The notes under the pieces are model-generated. The model was not told the DNA's origin. It ran no database searches and saw only the letters and a program-made list of their open reading frames with translations. Shown here one piece after another: positions 8,839 through 21,275 of a stretch of DNA of 64,000 bases. The position numbers were made by a program, and so were the translations under genes. Each line of letters begins with the position of its first letter. Position 1 is the stretch's first letter. Source of the DNA: Micropterix aruncella (lineage: Eukaryota > Arthropoda > Insecta > Lepidoptera > Micropterigidae); contig OX155955.1 in the NCBI GenBank assembly GCA_944548615.1, forward strand, positions 3,703,643 through 3,767,642, in the 5' to 3' direction.

Positions 8839-11358
8839 ACCAGTCCCGCCCTCGACCTCCCTCTCTCTACCTATCCATATTCTGTAGGATGCCTCCAGTG
8901 CCGCTTTCGAGGCTCTCTCCATGTATGAGCTCAGCGCCGCTCTTGGCAGGCCTAAATTCTTGAAGAGGCTGTAGAGTGACTTCGCCGGTAGTCCTCTTGC
9001 TCCGACTTCCACGGCGAAGAGATCAGTCTTAAATCCGTTTCTCACTATCCGGTCTACTAAATTGCAGTACTTGTTTACTTTGAAGTTGTGGTCCTTCGGT
9101 ATGTTGCTTTCCCATGGGACTGTAAGTTCGACAAGTACAACATGCTTTGTCGCCATTGAGAATATGAGAATATCCGGTCTGTAAGCTGTGGTACAGATTT
9201 CTGAAGGCATTTGGTAATGCTTCTCATGTGTGTCCATCAGCAATTGCCAGTCCTTTGCTGCTCCCAAAATTGAGGACGGTTTAGTCCTATCTTTAGGCAG
9301 CTTATTCGCTCCGGGTTTTACAAAGTTGACCTTCTTGAAGCCATTGCTCGTTTGCCCTTTTCTGGTCCGTGCAATAGATAGGCTGATAGCCTCTCTGATG
9401 ATTTGGAGGACTTTATCATGGCGATAGGAATAATGGCCTCGCTCAAGCAGTATTTTGCAACCACATAGCAAATGTTTGGTAGTGCCTATGAACTCCTTAC
9501 ACGTCGGGCATACTTTATTTGTAGATTTCCCCCATCGAACTAGGTTACTCGGGTCAGGCAGAGTAAGTTGGAACGCATTTAGGTAGAACTTAAGCAGTTC
9601 AGGGGACCAGTTGTATATTAGGGATTTCCACTTCAATGCAGGGGGGATGCAGAAGTCACCCACAGTCAACCAGTCATTCTGCATTTCTAAGTTCAAGGCG
9701 TGCAGTTTGAAACCTTGCTCCATGTCTTGCTGGGCAAAATCTTTCAGTACTTCTTTGTCAGACTTAGCTGTTTCCATACCCAGTCCAGCTCTATTAGTGC
9801 GGATACCAGCTTGGAATAATTTGTAGAAGTCGAGTCTTGATTCCATTTTATCTGATAGCGATGTGTTGGGTAGGGCTCGAATGGCACTATCATTGGAGTC
9901 TTTGAGTATACATCGTTTGGCTATTCTCGCCTTTTGATAAAACGTTGACGGTTTCTTAATGTTTAGTCCAAAGTTGTTGTGAGATCTGAATAGAGTTGAT
10001 GGGTCAGCTGGGTGAGCCAGGCCAAACCATGATTTCAGGGATCTGGTCACTTTAGAGTCTAATTTATTAAGATTTTGCTTAGAGAAGTCATAGACAAGAA
10101 ATGGCCATGAAAGTTTTGATGTCAAGTAGTTATCGTATATCCATGCCTTATGTGTACCAAGGAGGGGAAGATTGTCAGTTCGGCAAAGGTACTCATCAAC
10201 AAGTTTGACAATGTCCTCGGTGGGATGCTCCTTTCCTCTGCTAGTGATTTTTTTCCCTAGAAACTTGAAAGGAGCTTCATCAGTCACTGTTGCGATTGTT
10301 TTACCAGACACTGTCAGACCCGGGTCGTTTGAGATAAATTTTGTACCCTTCCTTACTAAGTTCAAACAGTAGCACTTTGCCGGTTTAATCTTCATTCCAT
10401 TGGTCCATTCGCAATAGTCATCTACTACTTTGAGAAGTGCTTGGTTTTGTTTTGGATTGCGGGTTAATAGTGTTATGTCGTCCGCAAATGCCAGGATAGC
10501 CGCCATGTATTTGTCTCCGTATTTGAACCTGTATCCCCATTTACTTTCTTTTACGACAAGGGTATCAATTAGAATGTTGATAACAATGTTAAATGCCACA
10601 GGAGAGAGGCAGCAACCCTGGAAGAGTCCTACGCCATAGTGAATTTCAGGTGTCCTCTCCGTTTCATCTTTTAATTGTATTACGAAGGAAAGCTTTTTGT
10701 AATAGGATGCTATTATATTGCAGATCAAAGGTGGCACATTATACCATTCAAGCGCCTTTAATAGTAATTCGTGGCGCACCGAACCAAAGGCATTTTCAAA
10801 ATCCAACCACGTGGCAGTTATTTGTCTCTCGTTCTTTCTTGCATCTTTAAGGCATTCAGTTAGCAAGGAATTATGTTCGAGACATCCTGAAACTCTTGGG
10901 AGAAAACCTTTCTGATATTTTTTCGGTAAATAGTCATTGGTACACATGTGTTTGAGTAATCTGGCTTGTATAATGGAGAAGAATATTTTGGAAATTGTGT
11001 TTGTAAGGGCTATAGGTCTAATATCCTTGGGATCAGTAACTTCTTTTGTTTTAGGTATAAGAACAAACTTACCGTTACCTAGGCAATCTGGCACATCTCT
11101 GTTAGTCCATATTCTTTTGAAGATGTTCAACATATGTTTACGCACCGATGGACATTTTTTGTAAACAATATATGGTATGCCATCTGGCCCTGGGGCGGAA
11201 CTATTTGGTTTCCTTTTTATGTGACATTCCAGCTCCTCCATTGTTGGTGAATCAGTATCGAATGCTAGAACAGGTTCTTTTGGCTTCGGAGCTGGTGGAT
11301 CCCTGTAAGTTATATGTTCCTCCGGGGCGGTATATGTGGACTTAAAATAGTTGAACAC
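8791..11358 (-). CDS. Reverse transcriptase with zinc knuckle and restriction-like endonuclease
   Basis: An 855-codon frame for a single-polypeptide retrotransposase that would nick its target and copy its RNA there. RT is residues ~50-450: PGPDGIPY (56-63), motif A WLDFENAFGS with D186, QGCCLSPVAFN, and motif C FADD (291-294). A CCHC knuckle follows (C617, C620, H629, C634). The endonuclease core is RPDI (D729) with E744 in VELTV 15 residues later, the R2-type PD-X14-E pattern, then GARGLPAKSL and a SKAALEAS tail. The listed start is a GTG inside the coding sequence. Continuous coding exists upstream in another frame (RVTSREARDIWPKLVVKARV, about 11405-11505), so a one-base frameshift near 11405 breaks the real protein, and any N-terminal DNA-binding domain is missing. 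RT and endonuclease residues are intact, so the copy is young. It is probably not active because of the frameshift and truncation. Confidence 0.92.
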   Translation of the reverse strand: MFNYFKSTYTAPEEHITYRDPPAPKPKEPVLAFDTDSPTMEELECHIKRKPNSSAPGPDGIPYIVYKKCPSVRKHMLNIFKRIWTNRDVPDCLGNGKFVLIPKTKEVTDPKDIRPIALTNTISKIFFSIIQARLLKHMCTNDYLPKKYQKGFLPRVSGCLEHNSLLTECLKDARKNERQITATWLDFENAFGSVRHELLLKALEWYNVPPLICNIIASYYKKLSFVIQLKDETERTPEIHYGVGLFQGCCLSPVAFNIVINILIDTLVVKESKWGYRFKYGDKYMAAILAFADDITLLTRNPKQNQALLKVVDDYCEWTNGMKIKPAKCYCLNLVRKGTKFISNDPGLTVSGKTIATVTDEAPFKFLGKKITSRGKEHPTEDIVKLVDEYLCRTDNLPLLGTHKAWIYDNYLTSKLSWPFLVYDFSKQNLNKLDSKVTRSLKSWFGLAHPADPSTLFRSHNNFGLNIKKPSTFYQKARIAKRCILKDSNDSAIRALPNTSLSDKMESRLDFYKLFQAGIRTNRAGLGMETAKSDKEVLKDFAQQDMEQGFKLHALNLEMQNDWLTVGDFCIPPALKWKSLIYNWSPELLKFYLNAFQLTLPDPSNLVRWGKSTNKVCPTCKEFIGTTKHLLCGCKILLERGHYSYRHDKVLQIIREAISLSIARTRKGQTSNGFKKVNFVKPGANKLPKDRTKPSSILGAAKDWQLLMDTHEKHYQMPSEICTTAYRPDILIFSMATKHVVLVELTVPWESNIPKDHNFKVNKYCNLVDRIVRNGFKTDLFAVEVGARGLPAKSLYSLFKNLGLPRAALSSYMERASKAALEASYRIWIGREREVEGGTGGSPRPSHRRLADEGL

Positions 11359-11520
11359 CTCATCTGAGTTTATCTTGATTATACCCTGCTCCTCTTTGAA
11401 AGCTTACGCCACTCGCCCGTAAGAACTCGCGCCTTTACTACCAGTTTCGGCCAGATGTCTCTGGCCTCCCGACTGGTTACACGTTCGAGGTCGCTGGTGC
11501 TGTCCTCTGCCTTATGTTTT

Positions 11521-12522
<1,002 letters not shown>

Positions 12523-13800
12523 TTAATTTTGCCTATTCAGACCGGGACCCTTGCAAGCGCCTAAAATATTTATAAAAGCCAACTCCCAAGATTTAACGTC
12601 TCTTTCTTTAGCGTTATCGCCAAGGCACTTAATAATTTTTACTTTAAAACAATTATCAAAAGTTAAATTGTGTGCCTTAGCATGCAATGCTATTGGAAGT
12701 TGACTTTCATTGCCTACGCTGGCCCTGTGATTATTTAACCTAATGCTAAGAGGTGTAGTTGTTTCCCCAATATAAAATGCATTGCAGGTCTGGCAAAGTA
12801 ATTGATATACAATATTTTTTGAAATGCAACTACTATTAAAAGGAACTCTGTAACTGTTGGGAGTGTTAGGACTAGTAAAATAAATGCTTCGATCTAATAA
12901 AGGACATGTTTTACAACGTGATCGACCGCAAGGCTGTAGGCCCAAATTTTTGTTAGTACTAAGATAATTTCGATTATTTTTATTAAGTATTGATTTTAAA
13001 TTAGGAGGTTTTCGAAATGATAAAATTGGTGGTATATCTAATAAACCTTTGGTTGATGGGTCGTTAGCTATAATAGGGAATAAATCTGCTAAAATTGGTC
13101 GCAATTTCTCAGTGCCAGGAAAATAAGTAGTACTTAGAAAGATTTTATTTTGATTTAAATTTGACACCAATTTAGGTTTAGGTGAAAATTTTGTTTCGGA
13201 ATTTATTATATTTTTATCTAACAAAGAGGCAGGATAATTTCTTTCTATTAGTGATTTTTTAAGATTAGAAAGGTACTTATCTAGATTTTCTTTATTATTA
13301 ATTAAACGGTGTCCGCGAATGGACATTGAATATGGAATTGACTTTTTGGTATGAAACGGATGACAGCTATCGAAATGTAGGTATTGCTCTTTGTTTGTAG
13401 GTTTTATATGAATTGCAGTTTTAATGGTGCCTTCGGATAGAGTTAGATCAACGTCTAAGAATGTAATTTGATTTTCTGATATAGTGTATGTAAAATCTAA
13501 GGGTCCGAAATTATTTAAATCTGTAAGGAAGTCAGTGAGTGTGTCATGTCCATGTGGCCAAAACAATATAATATCATCAATAAACCTATACCACATTAGT
13601 GGTTGTAAATTTTGAGTAAGAAGAAATTTATTTTCTAATAACCCCATGAAAAGATTCGCATAAGAAGGAGCCATTCTTGTTCCCATTGCTGTACCTTTAA
13701 TTTGGAGATAAAATTCATCCTCAAAAGAAAAAGCATTCTTAGTGAGGACGAATTCAGCCAACTTACAAAGAAAATTTGTAGAAGGAATTTGGGGGCTGGG
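12523..13800 (-). CDS. Penelope-like element: reverse transcriptase plus GIY-YIG endonuclease (partial)
   Basis: The minus-strand frame is intact for about 425 codons from the N gap to the stop. RT motifs include GTAMGTRMAPSYANLFMG and WYRFIDDIILFW with the catalytic DD, then QITFLDVDLTL. The linker carries a cysteine cluster CGRSRCKTCP that is characteristic of Penelope-like elements. The C-terminal GIY-YIG nuclease is VYQLLCQTCNAFYIGETT followed by SIRLNNHR. Together these identify a Penelope-like retroelement, which copies its RNA at a nick made by the GIY-YIG domain. The N-terminal RT motifs are hidden or lost in the 200-N gap. The short stretch beyond the gap (14001-14064) belongs to the open frame only by chance. 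No stop or frameshift is visible in the part seen, so the copy is young. Confidence 0.93.
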   Translation of the reverse strand, partial: PSPQIPSTNFLCKLAEFVLTKNAFSFEDEFYLQIKGTAMGTRMAPSYANLFMGLLENKFLLTQNLQPLMWYRFIDDIILFWPHGHDTLTDFLTDLNNFGPLDFTYTISENQITFLDVDLTLSEGTIKTAIHIKPTNKEQYLHFDSCHPFHTKKSIPYSMSIRGHRLINNKENLDKYLSNLKKSLIERNYPASLLDKNIINSETKFSPKPKLVSNLNQNKIFLSTTYFPGTEKLRPILADLFPIIANDPSTKGLLDIPPILSFRKPPNLKSILNKNNRNYLSTNKNLGLQPCGRSRCKTCPLLDRSIYFTSPNTPNSYRVPFNSSCISKNIVYQLLCQTCNAFYIGETTTPLSIRLNNHRASVGNESQLPIALHAKAHNLTFDNCFKVKIIKCLGDNAKERDVKSWELAFINILGACKGPGLNRQN

Positions 13801-14000
13801 NNNNNNNNNNNNNNNNNNNNNNNNNNNNNNNNNNNNNNNNNNNNNNNNNNNNNNNNNNNNNNNNNNNNNNNNNNNNNNNNNNNNNNNNNNNNNNNNNNNN
13901 NNNNNNNNNNNNNNNNNNNNNNNNNNNNNNNNNNNNNNNNNNNNNNNNNNNNNNNNNNNNNNNNNNNNNNNNNNNNNNNNNNNNNNNNNNNNNNNNNNNN
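13801..14000. other. Assembly gap (200 N)
   Basis: Exactly 200 N, so probably a fixed-size placeholder of unknown true length. It truncates the Penelope-like ORF. Confidence 1.
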
Positions 14001-14609
14001 AACGGTTTGCCGGATTTCCTTGGCCCTGGTACCTCAAAGAGGAGAAAACAACATTAACTAACATTTCTTTTACACTTTTTATAAATAATTGTTTAATAAA
14101 TTTTGTATTTCCATTTTAGTTGTTCGTTTGTGAACAGGGACATCCCTCCACCTATCCCACCCTTTTCCCTCCTCTCTGACCCCCTTCAAAATTTTAAATT
14201 GAATAAATGATTACTTCACTGACTCATGTTAGACAGGTTATTGAAGATATAAAGACAAATGTATACGATGATATATGAAAATTACCATAAAATTTTCAAG
14301 TTTGGAGATTTTCAGTCTGATCTTAAATTATAGCTAAGGTATGTAGTTTAAAAATATGTAAAATAGTTTTCGTCGCAAACGTGCTGGGCATGTCGCAAAG
14401 TTTTTGTCAAAAAGTGAAAACATTTAGCAGCTTTTGAGATATTTTAAAGTGTTCCGGAGGGCTGCCGAGGTCGAAAACTTGGATTTAGCATCTCAGGCAC
14501 ATCCCTTACAAAAAAAAATTAAACCTTCTACCCCCCACTTGATGCAACTTATGATGTACTAGGTTACTGGACTAAATGGGAATAATAATTTATTTATTTA
14601 TTTATTTAT
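14001..14609. other. Unassigned flank between gap and LTR array
   Basis: A short plus-strand frame right after the gap ends GLPDFLGPGTSKRRKQH then stop; it looks coding but is too short to assign. The rest is AT-rich, ending in a (TTTA)n run at 14588-14609 into which the LTR element inserted. Confidence 0.4.
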
Positions 14610-14613
14610 AGTA
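14610..14613. repeat. Left target-site duplication AGTA of E1
   Basis: AGTA directly abuts TGTTATG of LTR1 and recurs directly after TAACA of LTR3 at 37251-37254. Confidence 0.8.
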
Positions 14614-15519
14614 TGTTATGTGTCTAATTAAAATTAGATATAAAGTTGTATTTAAGGCTGCTTGTGTAACGATATAAGTTTATTTATTTGTAGAGGCGCC
14701 AGCTACACATGCGAGAAATAGATGATAGACCACATAAACAAATGCAAAGGGCCTCCCTCCGCCTGGGAAGTTACCTTTGTGCGTGGGAGTGGAGCGACGC
14801 CAAGGATACCACGGTAGCTCAGTCGTGCTCAGGGGTGGTTAAAATCCTGTATTGACGTCGTCCTAAAGTCGAGAGCATTCAAATTGAATGGACGGTCAAG
14901 TACCCTAGTTATGCTTTATTATAAAATGAATTTCGATATATCTTGTGAGAGGACTAAAAGAAGAAGAAGAAGCGATATCAAGTTTAGTGCGCTGCGGCGA
15001 CGAGATCGAATATTATGATTTACTCACCGCGCCCTCTATCGGTGTACCGACGAGGTACTGCGCCGGCGCGCGTCGATCGCGCCCGCTTGGAGCGCTCGGC
15101 CCCGGTCCCGGTCCGCGCTCTTACATAAATCAATGGCTAAATCGTCTAATGAATTTATTGGAAATAATAGCTAGACAATTATATTTAAAAAACGAGAAAA
15201 TACTATTTGAATCTAGGTACGCTCTAAACCAGCAGATGCTGCTATAATTAAATAATGTACTGCGGTTCTTTTCTCCGCTAAATGATAAAATTAAAATATA
15301 TAATTTCAAAGTTTCTTTTATAAAATTCTCTTTTCTAAGTAAAAATATTCTACCTTACTGATTAAAATTGATTAGGGATGTGCGCGACTTGTCGTCTACA
15401 TACGGTAAGACGTATCCGCTCGGTGTATCGCGTCTATGGCGCGATGGATAAAGTTAACTGATTAATTATTAAAATGATTTAGGTTAAAGTTTGTATACTA
15501 TAAAAACTAGGCCCTAACA
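14614..15519 (-). repeat. E1 LTR1 (906 bp, internally deleted)
   Basis: Starts TGTTATGTG and ends CCCTAACA. Aligns with LTR2 and LTR3 but lacks 977 bp, with the junction at AAAATT/CTCTTTTC near 15326. Four of its first 28 bases differ from LTR2 and LTR3; everywhere else that I compared it is identical. It contains a GC-rich block at 15055-15120 and a tRNA-like stretch at 14810-14850. The 100-codon frame at 14945 recurs in all three LTRs and is not a gene. Confidence 0.88.
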
Positions 15520-18500
15520 TTGCCGGATAGAGACCTAGTCACCGTCCCCGGTGACCTACATAAGCAATCAATGTTAAAGATATAATGCTACGAGTGTTGT
15601 ACACTAACCCCTACTTGCTACGATGCGTAGCCGCTAATACAATAAATATTGGTAACAGTAAGAAAAATAAGAATAAGTACGTAACGGTAATGAAGAAATT
15701 TGCCCTGTTTGCAAGGGTTGATACAAATCAAGATATTTTAAAAAAATATAAAAAAAAAATAAATAACACCTAAACGAGAGAAGATGATTTTTGACAAAGT
15801 ATTTTTTGATCCCAAAAAGTGCATAAGAGTTTCTTTGACTGCAGTATATGACGCTTATTCATATCAGGATTGGAGTTAAGAAAGTCAGGAACTGAAAATA
15901 GGGAAAGAATTCAGCCGTGAAAGATGTCGCCTGTCCGTAACAGGGTTAGCATGATTGACGGGTTGATCTTCTCCTGGGGCGTAGCGCGTGGCGTATCGTC
16001 TGGTTGCTGCGTCGCTCTCTCGGTGGGGTCGCTGCTTGGAGATCGACGTATGCGCGTCGTAGGGCCTTGGGTAAGGCCACAGCGTGTCTCGTGGTGGTCG
16101 ATTGATGAGCCGTACCTTGGAATTGCGGAAAAAATAGGCGAGCATTAGTAGGTTGCCTAGTTTTCTGATGTTGTGTCGTGATGATCTTAATCGAGGCAAC
16201 TCGAAGAACATAATAAGTGGGCTGCTGCTTGGCAAATTGCGTCACTTTGCTTGTTTAAAAAAAAAAGTCCGGTGGAAAATTTTTGCAGAGCTTCTACTTG
16301 GGACAAAATCGTGGTGCTACACTAGCTGTTTCAAGTCTGTGTGCACGGAAGAAATTCAGATTTTTACACGTCGCTTGTTTGAAAAGTCCGGTGCGTTGTG
16401 GCTAGCGGGTGTAATAAGGAAGGTGATTTTCGTGCCTAAATGCCCTGTCCATTCCAGAGAACACTACTTCACTTCACTGGGTACACACTACGCTGATGCT
16501 AAAATGGCACTTAAAGCGTCCTTATTTGCATGTTGATGGTAATAGTATATGTGGAGGTTACTTGCGGTCTGGTTTGTGTGACTTCGCATCCTGGTCCACC
16601 TGGTTTAGTGATAAATGTTCCTATTGATAGGGAACGCTCCTGCGGTCCTCGCCTATCGGATGTCGTCTATCGTGAATGCCGTCCTGGTTGTCATATAGAG
16701 ATAGGAAAATGTATCTTTACCTCTAGACTGGAGTAGGTATCCTGGTTTCGGATGTCCATACTGGTTGGCTGGCAGAATTATGGTCCGTGGATTTATGGGC
16801 TGGTTAATTCGGTCAGCATTGCCTTCATTATGGTATCTAGCAGCTTGGCTCGACGTTTGAGGTTTTGCTTCCCGCCTTGCCGAATGTCACTGGACATGTC
16901 TGGTTGGTGTGTTCAATTCTCCAAATATTGTCTGGAACGTGAAAAGTTATGCGGCATCATCTCGTTCGATTTTCTAGTTGAGTTTTTTACTGGAGTACTA
17001 GGATGGGTGGTGAGAGAAGGAGAGGCTCTAATATATGTAACCATGTGTGTGTTATCATATCTTCGCTTTACAATTCAGTTCGAAACTTGTTTTTATTCTT
17101 TAAGAAAAGTAAATGTATTTTCCGACTTCTTAAATTTCCTATGTGATTGGGGTCAAAAACTGGTGCTTATGTTCTGTCTGTATGCTACATTTTAAGCGGG
17201 ATAAGAAAGATTGGTACATAACAAAAAAAAACTTAAATTATTATAAATTACAAGTATTGTGAGACGCGTAGGTACACAATGTGGTATATTATTAATCCAA
17301 CAAGGCATCTTAAAATCTATTCAACATATGATATTATTTTTTAAATTAGGAATATGCAGCTAAACTGTGCTGCCTAACGTGTATACTTACATATTGTAAT
17401 GTAGTAGTAGAACAAAGAACAAGAAAAATTATTATAAACAATGGCAGTGCTCATACTGTGCAGCCTTACACATGAAATTCCATGGTTGAAAAACAAACAA
17501 AAAGAAATAAATAAATTAGAAATGTTGCTACTTTTTGTAGCTACATTCTTTGAAAAAAAATTAGAAGAAAGGAAGGGGAAAGGAAAAAACTAAACTCATT
17601 TTTATCTCGGTCTATAAGCATCCATTCCGGCGGGTTATATTTTTGATTATATTCAGGCTTTATTAAATGAACGTATAGATAATTAATCCAACGGGGAACA
17701 GAAAAATTAATTGTTTATTAGAATGGTGAAAGGGGTGTAGTAGGTGTGGGAGAGCAGGTGCCAAATGTTTCCGGATAATTTATAAAAACAAAAAAAAATA
17801 TGAAGGGTTCCGGATTTAAAAAAAATTATATTAAATTTTAATTTTAAGTTTTGAAATTATGAAATGCATTTGCAAGAATGGTATTTCGGGTAGCGGTGTT
17901 TCCTATTGATTTTGTGCCCTGTTAATTACTGGTTGTTTTGATATAGTGTTTTAATATTTGTTTATTTTCTGTATTTATGATGTGTTTTATCGTGAAACCG
18001 GCCTTAACTAACGAAAGCAAGACTACCAATAAATGTCTGCTAATACGTTTATTAAAAAAAATAATAATAATATATTTTGCATCAATGTGCAGTGTGTAGA
18101 AGCGTTCGAGCTTATTTTATCAAATAATTGTTAACATAATGTGAAAGGCGAGATGAAAATTGTAGGCCGGCTCTGTAATTTTGTATTGACCATTTGACGA
18201 CTTATCTGAAATATACAGAAGCGAATTACGTAATTTTAATTTGCGTGAATTCTGGTCGTATTGGTATTCAAATTTAAAAAAAAAATGAAGTTATAAAAAA
18301 TATTGTATATTTGTGTTTTTAAAAAAAAATTGAGCGTGTGTGTTTATTGTTTGTTTGTGGACGGGATTAGAACGGCAGTGTGATTTTCTTTTACACGAAA
18401 TAACCAGTTCTGGATGTTTATAGACCTCGCGGTCTTTCACTCGTGATGGTATGAAGTTAAATTTTAGAGTTCCTCTATGCGTTGTTCCGCAGGCAACTCC

Positions 18501-18825
18501 CTAACTTCCAGGATTTTTGAGGTCCTTAGTATGTGATGTTTCTATTGCATATAAATTTTGTCAGATGTAAGTTTGTAGTCGTGGTGTTAAATAATAATTT
18601 TCAGTATTTGACATAAGTGCTTTCCTTTCGCGCTCATTCGCGCTCCTGTCTTCCCTCCTCATGCGATAGCTTCCTTTCATACCATCCTTTCATACCAAAA
18701 CCTTTGCCTAGTACCTATTTTAATATTTTGACTTTGGAAATGCATTTGTGACATTTATAAGATAATATTTTACAAATATTTATATCCAATTAAGATCTTT
18801 GTTTTTATATTTTAAATGAGTATTC

Positions 18826-18984
18826 ATGGACAAACTAAACGGAGCTTATTATTTATTAGAAAATAACGTTGCGGGAAATCAATGGGGGTTTTTTATCTTA
18901 CAACGAAGAAATTATGGTATGGAAAATTCCATATCTTGGCAAAATCCAAGACCGAACAAAGAGCTTTCTGTAGCTTATGACTAA
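18826..18984 (+). other. 52-codon open frame in E1 internal region
   Basis: Plus-strand ATG frame beginning MDKLNGAYYLLENN and ending KELSVAYD. Composition looks protein-like, and the underlying DNA is among the best conserved between E1 and E2, but the E2 version has indels and stops. It is antisense to the element. Second copy at 26487-26645. No family recognised. Confidence 0.25.
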
Positions 18985-20109
18985 TCTACAACGGTTTTTG
19001 AAGGGGTTCCTAGTCGCTACTTAGTACTAACGATCTACTTGCCGCGTGATTGTATGTCAAAAAAAATATAAAATAATTGATAGAAAAATATAAAAGTACT
19101 TTTACAACAGAGCTGAGCATGTAGATTTTACTTCGACGATGACAGTTGATGCATTAAATACCCGGAACATAATAGTCCCTTGCGTTTTTTACCTTAATGG
19201 AAGGATGAACACTAAACCCAGTAAATATATAATAAAAAAAATCCAGAGCTTGTCCGGCGGTGTTTCTCTCGCAAGCGAACGGTTAAGCACCGAACCGTTT
19301 TAAAAATCGCATAATTGCGTATAAATATAATTAAGGTAGAGAAATATCTTTGTTCTTTGATTTTTTTGCCGCAACGGCCCATGCAAAGGGAAATGTTGTG
19401 TTTAAATTGTGTGTAAATGCGCTCGATTTTATCTCTATATTATGATTTATCATACCTACTGCCGTGTACGTTGATCGGTCGGATCTATTTATAAATACAT
19501 AATCGCTTAACGCAGGTGTTGTGTAAGTGCGTTTGATTGCATTGACTCGAAATCTTGTTTGTTTTTAAATTTGGGAATGAAAATACATTAATGATATTTA
19601 TTATATTTTTAAGAATTTGGGGCTAAATTTGCCCACATGGTAGGGTACCGAATCCGGCGGCCTTCTTGCCGGATGAGAGTACCTTTCAAAAAAAAAATTT
19701 TATATTTTATAAAAATTTTTTTTTGTATAAACTATTTGTACTTGTGTTCGATTTTTTGTTCTGTAGGTACTTTAGACCGTGTGTTCTGTTGTGTAATGTG
19801 TTTTGTGTGTGTGAATTTAGCTTATCTGTTGCGCTTTGTTTTGGATTTTGTATCTTGATAAAGTGCGTTAGGTTGTATACAATTAATTGTTTAATTTGTT
19901 TGTCTTATATCAAAGGGAATTATAATTTTGAATCTTTGTTTTTTCTGTTGAATAGCTTATTTTATGCCTTATAGACGCAATAGTTAATACCTTTTTGTGT
20001 ACCTTGTGCGATTTATAACCGGAATCCGCAGTTTCACGATGGAGACCGTGACGACGCGATCGACTTCACTTCGGCGACGCCACGCTAGACCAAATGTTGT
20101 TATAGGGTA

Positions 20110-20313
20110 TTAGTTACTCGCAATGTCCTTAATATGGAAAAGACCCCGCGGTTTTCCGTTCTCGTCGGCTAACTCGTACGCGACTGGGGACTTTTTCGCA
20201 ATGACTTTGCACTTTATGTACCTAGGGCTGAGTTTGCTACAAAAGAAATCTGCTTTTCTTGACAATGTATGGTTTTTGGCCCAGACCTAATCTCCTGTTT
20301 TAAATTAAACGTG
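20110..20313 (-). pseudogene. Gypsy integrase C-terminal remnant (E1 copy 1)
   Basis: The minus-strand translation contains VWAKNHTLSRKADFFCSKL, SPRYIKCKV, KKSPVAYELADENG and GLFHIKDIASN before the terminal TAA. This matches the end of gypsy-type pol, where 'GD.VW..N...S.....F.AKLAP.(F/Y)..' leads to 'YEL.D..G...G.(W/F)H(V/I)KD(L/I)'. Two internal stops fall at the start, one of them in the GD-VW motif. Only this tail of integrase remains. The same two stops occur in copy 2 (34180-34383), so decay preceded duplication. Confidence 0.88.
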
Positions 20314-21154
20314 TTTCCTTTATTATTATTTTTTAAATATTTGTAAACAGCGGATGATGAAGTGTGTAAGGAAGTTAATCGTATTTATTTAAACGTGAAA
20401 GTGTTGATCCTAGTGTGTAGATGTAGATGAGTGTGTACTTGATTAGAGTGTATTATGAGTTTATTAAGTTGACGTCCCATATGCAATAAGGCAAATGGGA
20501 AAGGAAATGAAAAAAAAAACAAAATTGATGAAGTTAAATGAAAACAAAAAAAAAATAAAATAAAAATGAAAAAATAAAATTAAAAAAAATTGTAACACCC
20601 TGTAGGGTTGTGAATGTTTGCTAAGTATTTATTATCAGTGTGAATAGTAGTATTAATTGCGGATATTTTTTTTGCATAAACGTCTTAAGGTTCGTTTGTT
20701 GTAACTGTATAACTAGATCTGTGTCCAACGTGTCGTCGCAGAAGCAAAATCTCACGCAATCGTTGCTGATTCCGAAGTCAAATCCCCAAGATACCTTGGT
20801 TATTACTTACGCTTATGGCTGAAAGGCTATTGTACATGTAGTATATTATTTTAAAAATTTAAAATGTAAGGCACTTTATAAAGCTTGAAAAAAAATATTT
20901 TGTTAGTTTTGTAACAACCTGTAAAATAAATTGGCAGTAGGTACGTTGTGTAGAGAAAGCAATAGAAGATAAAATAAAAATAATAAAAAGAAAAAATTTT
21001 GGGCGGGTTGGGTGGGAAATTTTATGGTGTCCTATATGTCGGACGATATATGAGAGAAGACACAAAAATAAAATTGTAAAATTGTTATAATAAAGGCGTA
21101 TTGAAAAAAAAGTTTGAATCCTAAAAAAATCTGTAAACGTATTTAAAAAAAATT

Positions 21155-21173
21155 CGCCCCCGTTGGGCGGCCA
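21155..21173 (-). promoter_or_regulatory. Primer-binding-site-like sequence 1 of E1 (inner)
   Basis: Reverse complement TGGCCGCCCAACGGGGGCG, preceded by an LTR-end-like ATAACA. Resembles the tRNA-Lys(CTT) type site TGGCGCCCAACGTGGGGC. It duplicates the true site at 21276-21293. Confidence 0.6.
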
Positions 21174-21275
21174 ATTTTGTTATAATTTCAAATGAATTTG
21201 TAAAAAAAAAATGATATAAAAGATGATATGGGCGGGTCGCGGTGGGAAAATACTGTAGTTTATTTTTAAAAAATT

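Larger units (their letters stand above)
8641..11520 (-). mobile_element. R2-like (restriction-like-endonuclease) LINE, 5' truncated
   Basis: Minus-strand non-LTR retrotransposon consisting of one long ORF (8791-11358) plus about 150 bp of upstream coding sequence in another frame and a GC-rich 3' region. It breaks off at about 11520 in an (AAATAAAAAT)n stretch that looks like the tail of an older LINE, which may be where it landed. No target duplication could be identified. Clade candidates are NeSL, HERO or another R2-superclade group. Confidence 0.85.

Noticed and set aside
13702..14119. Plus-strand frames across the N gap
   Set aside because: They are shadows of the Penelope-like ORF bridged by undefined bases.
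14810..14855. Functional tRNA gene
   Set aside because: A- and B-box-like parts are too close and no acceptor stem can be drawn; kept only as a possible relic.
14945..15247. 100-codon frame present three times
   Set aside because: It lies inside each E1 LTR, so its repetition reflects LTR copies, not a conserved gene.
16752..17195. 147-codon plus-strand frame, hydrophobic, present twice (also 24413-24856)
   Set aside because: It recurs only because the E1 internal region is duplicated. It is antisense to the element, has no recognised motif, and the opposite strand is also partly open.
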